This document shows, in pieces, positions 34,568-46,005 of a stretch of 64,000 nucleotides of DNA (positions are counted from its first letter, which is position 1; each line of letters begins with the position of its first letter). Both the position numbers and the translations under genes were made by a program. The notes beneath the pieces are model-generated. The model saw only the letters and a program-made list of their open reading frames with translations. It was not told the DNA's origin and did not search any database. Origin of the DNA: Rapana venosa (lineage: Eukaryota > Mollusca > Gastropoda > Neogastropoda > Muricidae); contig CM054140.1 in the NCBI GenBank assembly GCA_028751875.1, positions 13,471,771-13,535,770 on the forward strand, written 5' to 3'.

Positions 34568-35029
34568 TCATGAAGCTGCACCAAGACTTGATCCTGACTG
34601 ACAGGGGAGGATGGCGGGGGAAGCAGCTTCTTGGGCTGTTGCTGCCGCTGCTGCTGCTGCTGCTGCTGCTGCTGCGCTGCGCTGTTGTTGCTGCTTGTGT
34701 TTCTGCTGCAGCTGTTGAGACCCTTCACTGAGGGCCATCTGCCCCTGAGGGGCCGACAGGCGCTGCGAGCGTTCCAGGAGATTCTGCTGCACCTCGAAGA
34801 GGAAGGAGCCTTTGGGGGTGGCCATGCCCATCACCACCACCACCGCCCCCTCCTCCCCTGTCACCAGCGCCACCATCACCCTTGCCGAGCTGTTGGTGGC
34901 CATGCCCACCAGCGCCTGGCCGTTGCCTTGGAAACAGCGGTAGTCGTTGTCGTCGAGGGTGATGCGGGTCAGCGTGCGGGCAGGGTCCTTCAGGCAGTGC
35001 AGGATGGCGCGCCCGTCCTTGTCCGTCAC
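34568..35029 (-). CDS. Profilin-like protein, exon 2 (C-terminal part)
   Basis: Profilins bind actin monomers and proline-rich proteins in the cytoplasm and steer actin assembly. This 154-codon exon follows the acceptor CTGCTGTGCTGTTCAG. It completes the profilin fold: residues 43-66 hold the TDKDG..ILHCLKDP helix region, then ITLDDNDYRCFQGNGQALVG, then the hydrophobic strands VMVALVTGEEGAVVVVMG, and a C-terminal helix FEVQQNLLERSQRL ending near residue 133. A tail of about 62 residues follows, with poly-Gln and a run of 12 Ala encoded by GCA repeats, which ordinary profilins lack. The stop is TGA at 34570-34568. An S2 SINE ends about 20 bases upstream of the acceptor. An error or repeat-length variation in the GC-rich tract could alter the tail. 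Confidence 0.82.
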   Translation of the reverse strand: MTDKDGRAILHCLKDPARTLTRITLDDNDYRCFQGNGQALVGMATNSSARVMVALVTGEEGAVVVVMGMATPKGSFLFEVQQNLLERSQRLSAPQGQMALSEGSQQLQQKHKQQQQRSAAAAAAAAAAAATAQEAASPAILPCQSGSSLGAAS

Positions 35030-35048
35030 CTGAACAGCACAGCAGTAA

Positions 35049-35347
35049 AAGGTCAAGGTAAAGGAGTCCCATAACCTATAAGGTCGTAGGGGAGCGAGGC
35101 GTCAGAGACCTCACTTCTCTAGGGGCCAGCATATTGAGGGCGCGGCGCCCATCTCCTCTCCCTCGCTGCTTTACCTTCCCTGACCCTAAAGAGGGCAGGT
35201 ACCCATTTACAGCTGGGTGAACTGGGGGAACTGTACTGAAGCCAAGGCGCGAAAACAGTCACCCATCCAACAGGTAACCACGCTCGACGCTGCTTAACTT
35301 GGCTGGGGGAAAGCGAGTGCTCCAACCACTGAGCTATCCCGTCCCCT
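35049..35347 (-). mobile_element. S2-family tRNA/5S SINE in the profilin-like intron
   Basis: Full-length minus-strand copy. In reverse it starts AGGGGACGGGATAGCTCAGT, has GCCAAGTTAAGCAGCGTCGA and CCTGTTGGATGGGTGAC as its 5S-like part, and ends in GGTTATGGGACTCCTTTACC. An imperfect 13-bp duplication flanks it, GCACAGCAGTAAA at 35037-35049 and GCACAGTAGACAA at 35348-35360. It is in the same orientation as the gene, with its 3' end about 20 bases from the exon 2 acceptor. Confidence 0.9.
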
Positions 35348-35469
35348 GCACAGTAGACAATCCTGAAGTAAGCGCTTCTGGAAACAAGCACACCTGCAGA
35401 CAACATCAACAACAACAACAACGCCAACAAAAATGAAGCGCAGCGATGACCTGGTTAGTGAATGTGCAG

Positions 35470-35665
35470 CTGATAATCTCCCATAAGTGAGTGTGGCTGA
35501 CTTCTTCCCTTAAGTGAGTGCTGACTTCTTCCCTTAAGTGAGTGCTGACTTTCTTCCCTTAAGTGAGTGCTGATTCTTCCCTTAACTTAAGTGAGTCAGC
35601 TGATTCTTCCCTTAATGAGTCATACTGACTTCTTCCATTAAGTGAGAGATCAGCTGACTTCTTCC
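35470..35665 (+). repeat. Degenerate 22-27 bp tandem repeat
   Basis: Repeats of CTGACTTCTTCCCTTAAGTG with AGTG linkers occur about eight times and degenerate toward 35660. The array lies inside the intron of the profilin-like gene. Confidence 0.85.
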
Positions 35666-35792
35666 CGTAACTACTCCTCCAGGAGTTGCTGGGGCACTGC
35701 ATGCACTGGGCAGCGTGCTGTGGGCAAGTGGAGCGTGTGGTGGAGTCCACCCCTTTCTGGTTAACAGGGTGTATGCTAAAGGTGTTTGTCAC

Positions 35793-36375
35793 ATATACCA
35801 CTACTACTACTACTACTACTACTCTACTACTCTACTACTACTACTACTACTACTACTACCTCCTCCTACTCCTCTCCTATCGATACACTACTAGACTTCT
35901 ATTCAGCCGAGGATAGGCGGAGTTACCGTTTCTGTAGGTAGCGAATGATGACTTTTTGACCACCCCTTGAACTTGACGCAGTTGTGACAGATACTAAAGT
36001 GGCCACTTTGAACCTTGGAGGAGAATGATAATCTTTTCACCAACACAACACCGCACACGACTCGAACCCTACCTCTATACTACGATTACCGCCTAAACCC
36101 ACTACACTACTGACCTCACTACTACTACTAACAACTACTACTACTACTCACTCTACTTCTCCTACTCTATCTCCATCGATCGATATGACTCACTACTCTA
36201 TCCTCGGGACTAGCCATTTCTGATCAGATGCTTTTTCAAAATCGGCTGAAATTGAGGTTATGACAATGAGCGCGAGACGGACTCTATCTTTTCTACTACA
36301 TATAATCTCATACACTGCTACTGCTTTCACTACTATACTACTATACTACTTCTACTACTACTACTACTATTACTG

Positions 36376-36432
<57 letters not shown>

Positions 36433-36440
36433 ATACTGTA
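35793..36440. repeat. (TAC)n microsatellite tracts with embedded sequence
   Basis: Three TAC-rich blocks at about 35797-35880, 36115-36170 and 36345-36432 flank unique-looking pieces. The piece at about 35990-36115 read in reverse has AGTGTAGTGGGTTTAGGCGG and GGTAGGGTTCGAGTCGTGTG, which resemble tRNA A and B boxes. It is probably a SINE broken up by microsatellite growth. Confidence 0.8.
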
Positions 36441-36720
36441 CTAGCCATTGCTGACCTACTCTTCTTTCAAAAGAGCAGATTGGGTTTGAACATGAGCGCA
36501 GGCCGGACATTCTGTATCTTTTTGCACACCATTTAAAGTCTCATACACGGGGAATTTCAAGGTAGTGGGGATGGTACCAATGGAAAAATCCAGGAGAAAA
36601 AAAATCCCTTTCAACGGATATCTGGGTGGGGATGAGAACCCACGCCCTCAATTACTTTCAGATCCCGATATTACCCTGACCAAACCAGCTCTAACCACTT
36701 CGCGCGGTATATATTAGCTA
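36205..36720 (-). mobile_element. tRNA-like SINE pieces, partly duplicated
   Basis: The block ACTAGCCATT..CTGA followed by ATGAGCGC and ..CGGAC..TCT occurs at about 36210-36300 and again at 36441-36525. The second copy continues to 36706, and in reverse that end reads GAAGTGGTTAGAGCTGGTTT and GAGGGCGTGGGTTCTCATCC, like a tRNA A box and B box. This suggests a minus-strand tRNA-derived SINE with a duplicated 3' part. Confidence 0.55.
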
Positions 36721-38285
36721 TCCCACCACCACCACACACACCCAACCCTGTCTCCTTGTCCCCTGCCACCTCCTCAATTCACTTCACATACTTCATTATC
36801 CCCAAACAGTGACATTCACATAGGTTACGAGTAAAGCATAAAACACTGAAGGACAAAAAAAGACTAGACAGCAAACCTGTCATCACAGAGCTGACAGCAC
36901 CAAACAAAATCAACCCATGTTATCCTCTGTGTAAAACAACACATACAATACATTCCTCCTCATAGGCATCAGCCTACTGTTACAACTGCCTTGTGCTTCT
37001 CTGCTGTACTAATGTTGTTACTGTCAACTGGCGCTGTGAAAATTAATGTGCGGTGTTCTTCACTACCCGGAAATAACAGCTGTAATGCGGTCTGCCCCCT
37101 GTGAAAAGAAAATACCTACTTCACCAGTCACTTTACACGAGATTGCCGTTCCACTACACGTTCCACTACACGCCCGGACTGCAGTAACTAGTTGGGATTG
37201 ACAAAATACATCTCGACTTCTTCCTCATCTCTTAGGGCACTGCATTGAATTCTTCAGGCCGTGTGTGCCATGAGCAAGCTGAACCTGGCAGAGCTCAACC
37301 TTCTCCAGTAGCAAGATGCATGCTGGGTATATTCGCGTCATCCATACCACTGGCCATAGCTGGTCTCGACTTCTATGAAAGGGGGGTGAGAGTAAGATGT
37401 CCTGAGCACGTGGGACTTTTGGGCGAGTGTTAGCTGGGAAAATCCCACCAAACGGACTCCTCACGGACTCAATACTGCACACTTAACTTCTGTCAGATCA
37501 TGAGTACAGTGCTGTGACCACTATGTTGTTCTGTTCTCTGATGGACAAGTATACTCTGGTTCAGAATCTTGTTCTCCACTTGACAAGTATACTCTGGTTC
37601 AGAATCTTGTTCTCCACTTGCCACCTTCTCCCACTTACTGATCCAACCAATCTAATCCAATCCTGGTGTTAATAGCCCCGCCGACCATAGAGGCCATATC
37701 AAGGTTGTCACCCCATGAAATTTTAAATCTCAGATTAAAAATGTGCAACTATATACAGATTAAAACAGATTAAAACTGATTCACAATCTGCCTGCTTACT
37801 TACACACACATAACATAGTGATGCTATTCTTTGTTTTTAACAGTGCACTTTTTTCTTTAAAAATCCAAAATCTCTTTACTTTAAATAAAATCATATTTCT
37901 TGATGCTTTCCTCCGCTTTCCATACAACACTACAGTATATTTTATAATGACTGTAATACAGCATAACGGTAAGTCTGTATGAACAAATCATAGATCTATA
38001 GCTTAGATATGACTGCATCTGCCGTGCCTTTACCAAACATAAACATAGCCCTCCTTCATCTCTTTCTAAAAGGCATATCAACACCCTCCATCCCACCCTC
38101 CCTGACACACACAGACACCCTTTTCACATACAACCCCACGCCATACCCCACCTACACACTTCTCTATAATACATCCCCCTCCCAACCATCACCTGCATCC
38201 TACCAACCACCACTCATACCCCCACCCAATCTATTCCCCCAACCCAAAGCCCACCCTCAGCCCCAACACTCGGACACGCACTGAC
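36721..38285. other. Intron sequence of the profilin-like gene
   Basis: Non-coding. It includes a 38-bp direct duplication at 37546-37622 (ACAAGTATACTCTGGTTCAG and onward) and a C-rich stretch with many CACCC motifs at 38070-38280. No further exon was recognised. Confidence 0.6.
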
Positions 38286-38411
38286 CTGCAGCCCTTCAGA
38301 AGCGGCCAGTGGCTGACCAGTACTGCTGAAGACAGCAGCTTTGTCCACTCGGGTACTGGACTGAAGCAGACCGCTGAGAAACTCCGGCCACGACTGGGAG
38401 GGGGCCGTCAT
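38286..38411 (-). CDS. Profilin-like protein, exon 1 (N-terminal part)
   Basis: A 42-codon exon reading MTAPSQSWPEFLSGLL and ending in GQPLAASEGLQ. It matches the profilin N-terminal helix: the Trp at residue 8 corresponds to the conserved Trp of the poly-proline site, followed by a helix and the AAVF..TGQPLAAS strand that aligns with the usual GL-DG-VWA-S stretch. The donor is CAG|GTCAGTG at 38286, and the join to exon 2 is phase 0. The ATG at 38411 is chosen because it puts the Trp at the family's usual distance from the start. The frame is open upstream to about 38498 without another ATG, and a neighbouring frame is also open (see findings). Together the exons give about 195 residues against 125-140 for most profilins. 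Confidence 0.8.
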
Positions 38412-38530
38412 TCTGAAGGATTTCACAGACCACCTTGCCTCCTTCTTCTTCCTGTGCCCGCCTGTCGCTTGGCTTCGTCGAACAGATCGTCGGACTGTGT
38501 GTCACCAGCCTTAGACGCTGTTGGGAGTTT
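38412..38530 (-). other. Likely 5' UTR or extra coding part of the profilin-like exon
   Basis: A pyrimidine-rich acceptor, CCTCGCTTTCTCTTAG, precedes position 38530, so the exon holding the start codon probably begins there and an upstream exon must exist. From 38530 one frame reads KLPTASKAGDTQSDDLFDEA and on to TGA just before the profilin start, while the profilin frame reads KKKEARWSVKSFR upstream of its ATG. A single missing base near 38450 would join them into one open frame. Confidence 0.45.
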
Positions 38531-38545
38531 CTAAGAGAAAGCGAG

Positions 38546-38903
38546 GAAACGTTTTAGTTATGAGTGGGTGAGCTCAGTAAAAATGGGTTGTGGGGGGAAA
38601 AAACTGAAATATGGCGTATGGATCGTGTTGAATTTTTATTATCATATATTTTATCATCATTATTTGGGGGTGGGGTGGTTATTGTAACATTTTTTATTGA
38701 CGATGTTGATGATGATAGTGTAAGAGAAACGTTTTAGTTATGAGTGGGTGAGCTCAGTAAAAATGGGTTGTGGGGGGAAAAAACTGAAATATGGCGTATG
38801 GATCGTGTTGAATTTTTATTATCATATATTTTATCATCATTATTCGGGGTTGGGGTTGTTATTGTAACATTTTATTTACGATGTTGATGATGATAGTGTA
38901 AGA
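38546..38903 (+). repeat. 180-bp tandem duplication
   Basis: Two copies offset by exactly 180 bases, 38546-38725 and 38726-38903, are nearly identical over their length (GAAACGTTTTAGTTATGAGT start). They differ by a few changes in the TTTGGGGTTGGGG part. The first copy begins about 10 bases from the putative acceptor at 38530, so it lies in the upstream intron. Confidence 0.95.
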
Positions 38904-38955
38904 GAGACACTAGACTGGCAGACAGACAGGCATAGGGATGGGGGAAGGGGAGGGG

Positions 38956-38958
38956 GGG

Positions 38959-38997
<39 letters not shown>

Positions 38998-39004
38998 AGA
39001 GAGG

Positions 39005-39083
<79 letters not shown>

Positions 39084-39125
39084 GAGATACATACATACAT
39101 ACAGACAGACAGACAGACAGACAAA
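38956..39125. repeat. (GA)n, then CATA and CAGA microsatellites
   Basis: A long GA tract runs from 38962 to about 39080, followed by CATA and GACA repeats to 39123. Every long open frame across it is a low-complexity translation. Confidence 0.95.
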
Positions 39126-40039
39126 AAACACGAGGGAGAGAGACAGGGAACGCGTGTGCAGGCAGGCTCGGTTTGTTTTTGTGTGTTCTGGTCGTTTTGT
39201 TGTCCACACACTGCGTACATGTATGCAATCTGAGCATACATAAATAAATAAATAAATACATACATAAGAATAAAACACACGCATAACAGCCACAGCCAAA
39301 AATGCCAAAGCAATCAAACCCAAACGAAGGCTCGACAGACGGGAGGAGTCGCCTGCAAAGACTACAGCAAATTAGCAAGGTGATTAACCACGGAGTGCAG
39401 TAGTTAAGCATTGCGTGCTGTCAATCGTTGTGACGTTTGTATAGTGCACTGACTGACTGATTGATTGACTGACTGATTGATTGATTAGTTTCTCATTTAA
39501 TCTAGATAACTCCTGTAGCTGATGATGCAAGATACGGTGACGTCTGACCTACATTTGCATAATTTGTGTTCACACTCAACACGTGGTCATAATCGAACAA
39601 AACAGAGCTCTTATTGTGTCTTTTAATTTTTGTTCCTTTGTTGTTTTGTTGTTGTTGGTAGGGTCGTTTTGTTCGTTATGTTTTGATTGATTGTTTTCCC
39701 TCTTTTTTTGTTTTTGATGCGGTTTTATCTGTTTTTGCTTCATTTAATATAACTTGTGAAAGTGTATCAGCAGAAATGTAATGAGAATATGCTGGCTCGC
39801 TTAATCGCAAAACAAAAGATGGATCTTTTCTTTTATCTTTGTCTCCCTTTTTTTTCATTTTACGGTGTGAAAGGGCGAATGATAACACACGCTGTGGTTT
39901 GACGTCTTGCTCCTGCGGCGTTGTTGTATGGTTTGTGTTTTATTGCTTCTGTTTGGCCAACAAAGTTGGACATATTAATATAAAACCCAAACATCCTTAT
40001 GACTTATAAGGCATAAAGCGCGCGCAGCAACGCACGCAC
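39126..40039. other. Non-genic DNA, nothing recognised
   Basis: Contains a GACTGATTGATT repeat near 39440-39486 and T-rich DNA. No exon was supported. Confidence 0.45.
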
Positions 40040-40116
40040 GTACCCACGCACGCATGCTCGCGCACGCGCGCGCACACACACACACACATTCTCTCTCTCT
40101 TATGCGTACACATACG

Positions 40117-40193
<77 letters not shown>

Positions 40194-40325
40194 ATGATTT
40201 ACAGATACAGACGTCCCACCTGCGAAGATTATAATACACACACACACACACACACACATTCTCTCTCTTATGCGTACACATACGCACGCACGCACGCACA
40301 CACACACACACACACACACAACACA

Positions 40326-40356
<31 letters not shown>

Positions 40357-40480
40357 CACTGATGATTTACAGATACAGACGTCCCACGTGCAAAGATTAT
40401 AATATACACACACACGCGGTATGTATATCTATCTATCTATCTATCTATCGCTCTATCTATCTATCTATCTATCTATCTAT
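40040..40480. repeat. CA microsatellites with a duplicated unique core; TATC repeat
   Basis: CA tracts at 40072-40192 and 40236-40358 surround two copies of the same core: ATTCTCTCTCTTATGCGTAC before, and GATGATTTACAGATACAGAC with GTCCCAC..GC.AAGATTATAATA after (40192-40237 and 40360-40405). A TATC tract lies at 40427-40480. The arrangement is a duplication of about 168 bp. Confidence 0.9.
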
Positions 40481-40629
40481 TTTTTTTTCCAAAGTTGAAG
40501 TAGTTTGTCTTCGCTAAATGGATTAAGGTTTTGACTCTGTTGGTTGATATCATTATCTTATCGTGATTCAGTCAACGACAGGAAAACCACACAACGACAC
40601 CTTTACGTGCCCCAGTGATCCCTAAGTCG

Positions 40630-41991
<1,362 letters not shown>

Positions 41992-42750
41992 AAGGGACGG
42001 GATAGTTCAGTGGTCGGAGCACTCGCTTTCCCCCAGCCAAGTTCAGCAACAATCAAGCCTGGTTACCACTTGGATGGGTGACCGTTTGCGCGCCTTGGCT
42101 TCTGTACAGTTCCCCCAGCTGTAAATGGGTACCTGCCTCTTTAGGGTCAGGGAAGGTATATACAGGCTGCACACCGGTATTAAAAAATCACTCCTTTCCT
42201 TCTGTTTTTCTATGTGACTCTTATATTCATACCGCACGTGCTAAGGCATCCACATAAATAAAAACCACTTTTTGTGAAAGATTAGCCCCTGACTCAAAAC
42301 TCATGTGATTTTCAACAAATTTGGTACATTTGAAATTTTTTAATTTTTCAGCAAACACTGTACCCCCTCAGTCCTTTGTGGTCTGCTAGCTTCCTTACGC
42401 AATATGCATGCGAAGGGTCAACGCTGTAGGAATACAGGCAAACCTCATTTGATGGTTATTTCCAACTTTCTCGTGACTACCTGGTATTGCTGTATGTCCT
42501 CAATCCAAAAAACAAGTGCACAGCCCATTTTTTCATGCTTTAAAAAATCTGCGAAAATCACCAACATATGTTTCCACTTGCACTCTATACAAGATACTAC
42601 GTGACCCCTAAATTAATACTGGTGTGCAGCCAAAGCAGCGAGGGAGAGGAGATGGGCGCCGCTCTCAATATGCTGGCCCCTAGAGAAGTGAGGCCTCTGA
42701 TTCCTCTCTCACCTACGACCTTATAGGTTATGGGACACCTTTACCTTTTA
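41992..42750 (+). mobile_element. S2-family SINE interrupted by a TIR element
   Basis: The tRNA-like and 5S-like parts occupy 41992-42160: GGGACGGGATAGTTCAGTGG, GCCAAGTTCAGCAACAATC and ACTTGGATGGGTGACCG. The 3' part resumes at 42632 with AAAGCAGCGAGGGAGAGGAG and ends at GGTTATGGGACACC. Joining the halves restores the order of the copy at 12991-13280. Confidence 0.9.
42165..42631. mobile_element. 467-bp MITE-like element with terminal inverted repeats
   Basis: Starts GGCTGCACACCGGTATTAA and ends with its inverse, TTAATACTGGTGTGCAGCC, a 19-bp terminal inverted repeat with one mismatch. The interior has no coding frame, so it would depend on a transposase from elsewhere. It sits cleanly inside the S2 SINE at GGAAGGTA/AAAGCAG. 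The target duplication is unclear; a TA or TATA target with end erosion is possible. The superfamily is not assignable by eye. Confidence 0.85.
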
Positions 42751-44461
42751 CAGTCAGAACAAAGGTAACTTCGGAACTGTACGCTTCTCTTCCCTTTAGA
42801 GATTGTTTTCTTTATATTACTTGAGTTGTTTAAGAAACAAATGGACATGGCATATATCTAGATTTATGACGTTTCTATAGAAGAGTGTCTTGATCGGGAT
42901 TGTCTAGAGCTATGTTAACACAGCAGAGTTTACCATTTAACCTCTGTAATATCTCAAGCATCGTCCACATCTGATACCATCTGCTCTGCATGAATGAATG
43001 AAATTTGAGTAATTCTCTTGTTTCCATCTTGGGCAATTAATACGGAATTTAAAACATCAATGTGATACGTCTGAATGAGTACATCTACTACTCTCTGCAT
43101 GAATTAACAGAATCGATTAACTGTTGTTATCTTTACTATTTTACACAGAGTTTAACTAATGAAGAGAGAAAACAGCATCACAAAGCTCTCCTCCACCCCA
43201 CTTTCCCCCCAATCATTCTTCTAGCTTTGGAACCTTCTCAGCATCTAAACTAAACAACTAAATAAACGTTCTATACAAAGACATTGGACAGTCACATAGG
43301 CCTACATGCTTTAGCAAATAGTTCCGACCCCATTCAGCACTTAACGGAAGGATCTTTTGATTGTACTCTCTTCAGATCTATAGGGCGAGTTCCCCCCCTC
43401 CCCCCCCCCCCCCACACACACACACACACACACTCTCCCCCCTTTATTTCTATTTGCCCAGTTTGTTTTCCCCTTAATCAAAAGATCAGACTTGTTAATA
43501 CTTTATGGAGCAGATTCATAAGCCAAGTTGTAATGTTCCTCTGGTAATCTGCTAAGCTGTATGGATATTATACATCTAGAAAAACTGACGGTCTCCGCTT
43601 TGATAAGTAGTAGGTCTAACACGCCGAAGGGAATGAGGGGAAAAAAGGGAGGGGGTGGGGGTGGGGGGCGAGAAGGAAGTTGGAAATCGTGTCTGACTAT
43701 TTTATCACTTCTGCTTCACTGATACCAGGACTCTTTTTACCGCCCCCTACCTCTCCGCCGACACCCCCCACAGGCAAACTTATAAAAGTCAAAACATCAT
43801 TTCAATGACTTTATTCTAAAGTAGCTCCCATCTACAGCTTCACTCTCTTCTGAACCACTAGGGCCCAGTTTCAGGCAATGTGTTTTGGGCAAGTTGAACC
43901 TGGTGGGGGCAGATATATGGATATATATATCTCTTAACGCGTTGTCCTTATATCAACACAGATGTAAACACGAAACTATAATAACAGCTGTTAAAAGATA
44001 TGTCCCCCCCCCAAAAAAAAAAGCAAGTCAGTCAAGACTGCATCTATGAAAAGAGCAGTCCAGAACTTCGAATTGTAAATCTGATATACTTTGACCTGAT
44101 TCACACGCTCACACAGATAATGAGATTTATATGATCTGGAATCCCTTGTCTTACAATTTTCAGACTAAATTGTTCCATTAAAATCGACGTTGACAGTGAC
44201 ACATTTTAAGCCGAAAGCAAACACTTCTTATACCTAATACGGTACGCAATATTCGACGCATAGGCCTATGCGAAATCTCCACACCTCGAGCAAGTTCTTA
44301 TCTTTTTCGCGCCTGACCACTTTACGACGAAAACCATTTAACGACATCACACACGTACACGTGCCCTTAGGTTACTGTCAGATCAAGAGTCCCACCTAAA
44401 CATTTATTTTTTAAAAAGTAGCACATCGTTTAGCGGCAGTAACTGCTCTACTAATGTACTA
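42751..44461. other. Non-genic DNA, nothing recognised
   Basis: Includes a C run with a CA tract at 43396-43432 and a G-rich tract near 43650-43670. No gene was seen. Confidence 0.45.
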
Positions 44462-44462
44462 T

Positions 44463-44551
<89 letters not shown>

Positions 44552-44665
44552 GGGTGTGTGTGTGTGTCATGTCAAGTCAAATTTTTATTTCCAGATGGTA
44601 CATTGAATAAGCAATGCTTTTTTTTTCATCAAGCCATCTATGTAAGAACAAAAATCTGTGTGTGT

Positions 44666-44696
<31 letters not shown>

Positions 44697-44760
44697 TGTG
44701 TGTAGTGTGTGTGAGTTGTGTGTGTGAGTGAGTGAGTGAGTGAGTGAGTGTCTTGTCTGT
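44462..44760. repeat. CT and GT microsatellites around a short conserved core
   Basis: CT tracts at 44462-44551, then GT, then the core at 44574-44650 (listed separately), then GT and GAGT repeats to 44750. Confidence 0.92.
44574..44650 (-). repeat. Microsatellite-flanked core repeat, copy 1
   Basis: In reverse it reads ATAGATGGCTTGATGAAAAA, AAAGCATTGCTTATTCAATG, TACCATCTGGAAATAAAAAT and TTGACTTGACATG. The same sequence is at 51448-51530 (+) and, partially, at 56183-56245 (-). Confidence 0.8.
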
Positions 44761-45065
44761 CTCTCTCACCCAAACCGAAAAACCGAAACTGAATAATTGA
44801 CATTTTTATAAGCCAGAGAAGCAGGAAACAGAAGCAAGGAAGTGGAGGTGTGTGTGTGTGAGTGTGTGGTGTGGTGGGGGAGAGTTGTTGCCTCCTACCT
44901 GACATTTCACGCAATAATACAACAAACAAACCTGTTTTGAAAGGTTCGTAAATTCTGCGAAAACACAAGCGCTCTTTGTGTTGACTCTGTATGCACACTG
45001 AGCACTATATAAAACCCGCCTCACAATCCGCATAAACACACTCGGCCTACAAGTCACACAGAATC

Positions 45066-45074
45066 TTGAGAGAA

Positions 45075-45124
<50 letters not shown>
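45066..45124. repeat. (GA)n microsatellite
   Basis: Nearly pure GA tract. Confidence 0.97.
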
Positions 45125-45125
<1 letters not shown>

Positions 45126-45360
45126 CAGGAGGAACGAGGGGGAGGTGGGGGCGGAGGGGGATAGAAGTCTACTAGACCTATCCGTGTGTTTGGGGTGATC
45201 GGTGGCCGAGCGTAAGGCGTAGTCCTTACCTTGTGTACTGGTGTGGGCGTATACTGATAAATTACCCATGTGCAAGGCTAGTACGTATTGTGCAGTATTT
45301 GGAAACGCCTTTTTCATTAATGAGTTGGTGTGGGAGTTGATATTTGATGTGACGTTGTGC

Positions 45361-45551
45361 CCCCCCCCCCCCCCTATCACGCCCATGTGTGTGCGTGCGC
45401 GCGCACGTGTGTGTGCTCTGTGTGTGTGTGTGCTCTGTGTGTGTGTGTGTGTGTGCTCTGTGTGTATAATGATGTGTGTGTGTAATGATGTGTGTGTCAA
45501 CGTGTGTGTGTGTGTGTGTGTGTGTGTGGTGTTGTGTGTGGGTGTGGTAAT

Positions 45552-45593
<42 letters not shown>

Positions 45594-45600
45594 GATGTGT
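45361..45600. repeat. C run and (GT)n microsatellites
   Basis: A C run at about 45360-45374 is followed by interrupted GT tracts containing two copies of AATGATGTGTGTGTCAACGT, so part of it is a local duplication. Confidence 0.92.
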
Positions 45601-45914
45601 GTGTCAACGTGTATGCGTGGTTCGCTTATCTAAGGTTTGTGGCCCTGTCCACATGAATTTTTTTCAACTGAAAAACAGAACACTCCTAGAGCTATCAAAA
45701 ATGTACGAGTTCCACGGTAGGCGTACTCCTCTATTTAAAAATGGACTTCCTACATCTAAACTTTATCTCTGTTGTTTGGTTTGGTTTTTAACCGTGGAGA
45801 AGGGAAATGGGATCTTGCCAAGTTTACCGTAAGAAACATGATTAATTCTTGTTAAGCGATAGTGACTGACAAAAACAAACACACAGATTAGAAACTTGTA
45901 CATCCTACACTCAC

Positions 45915-46005
45915 CTTCCCACACTCGTCCTTCGTCCACAGAATACAGAGTGAACTTTAAGACAGCTGACTTGCTCAATAATTGTTGGTCGTTAGTGATG
46001 CAGAA
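45915..46005 (-). other. Possible minus-strand first exon with strong donor
   Basis: Ends at the strong donor GGGAAG|GTGAGTG (exon end 45915). The frame before it is open for about 30 codons (KSAVLKFTLYSVDEGRVW) but has no ATG, and an in-frame TAG precedes it. It could be a 5' UTR exon, perhaps of the profilin-like gene, whose start exon needs an upstream partner, but nothing in the sequence proves the link. Confidence 0.2.

Noticed and set aside
34631..35074. 147-codon plus-strand frame opposite the profilin-like exon
   Set aside because: It is antisense to a well-supported exon and exists because the GC-rich coding sequence lacks stops on the other strand.
38872..39411. 179-codon Ser/Leu-rich frame and its overlaps
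   Set aside because: Caused by a GA microsatellite; no flanking exon signals.
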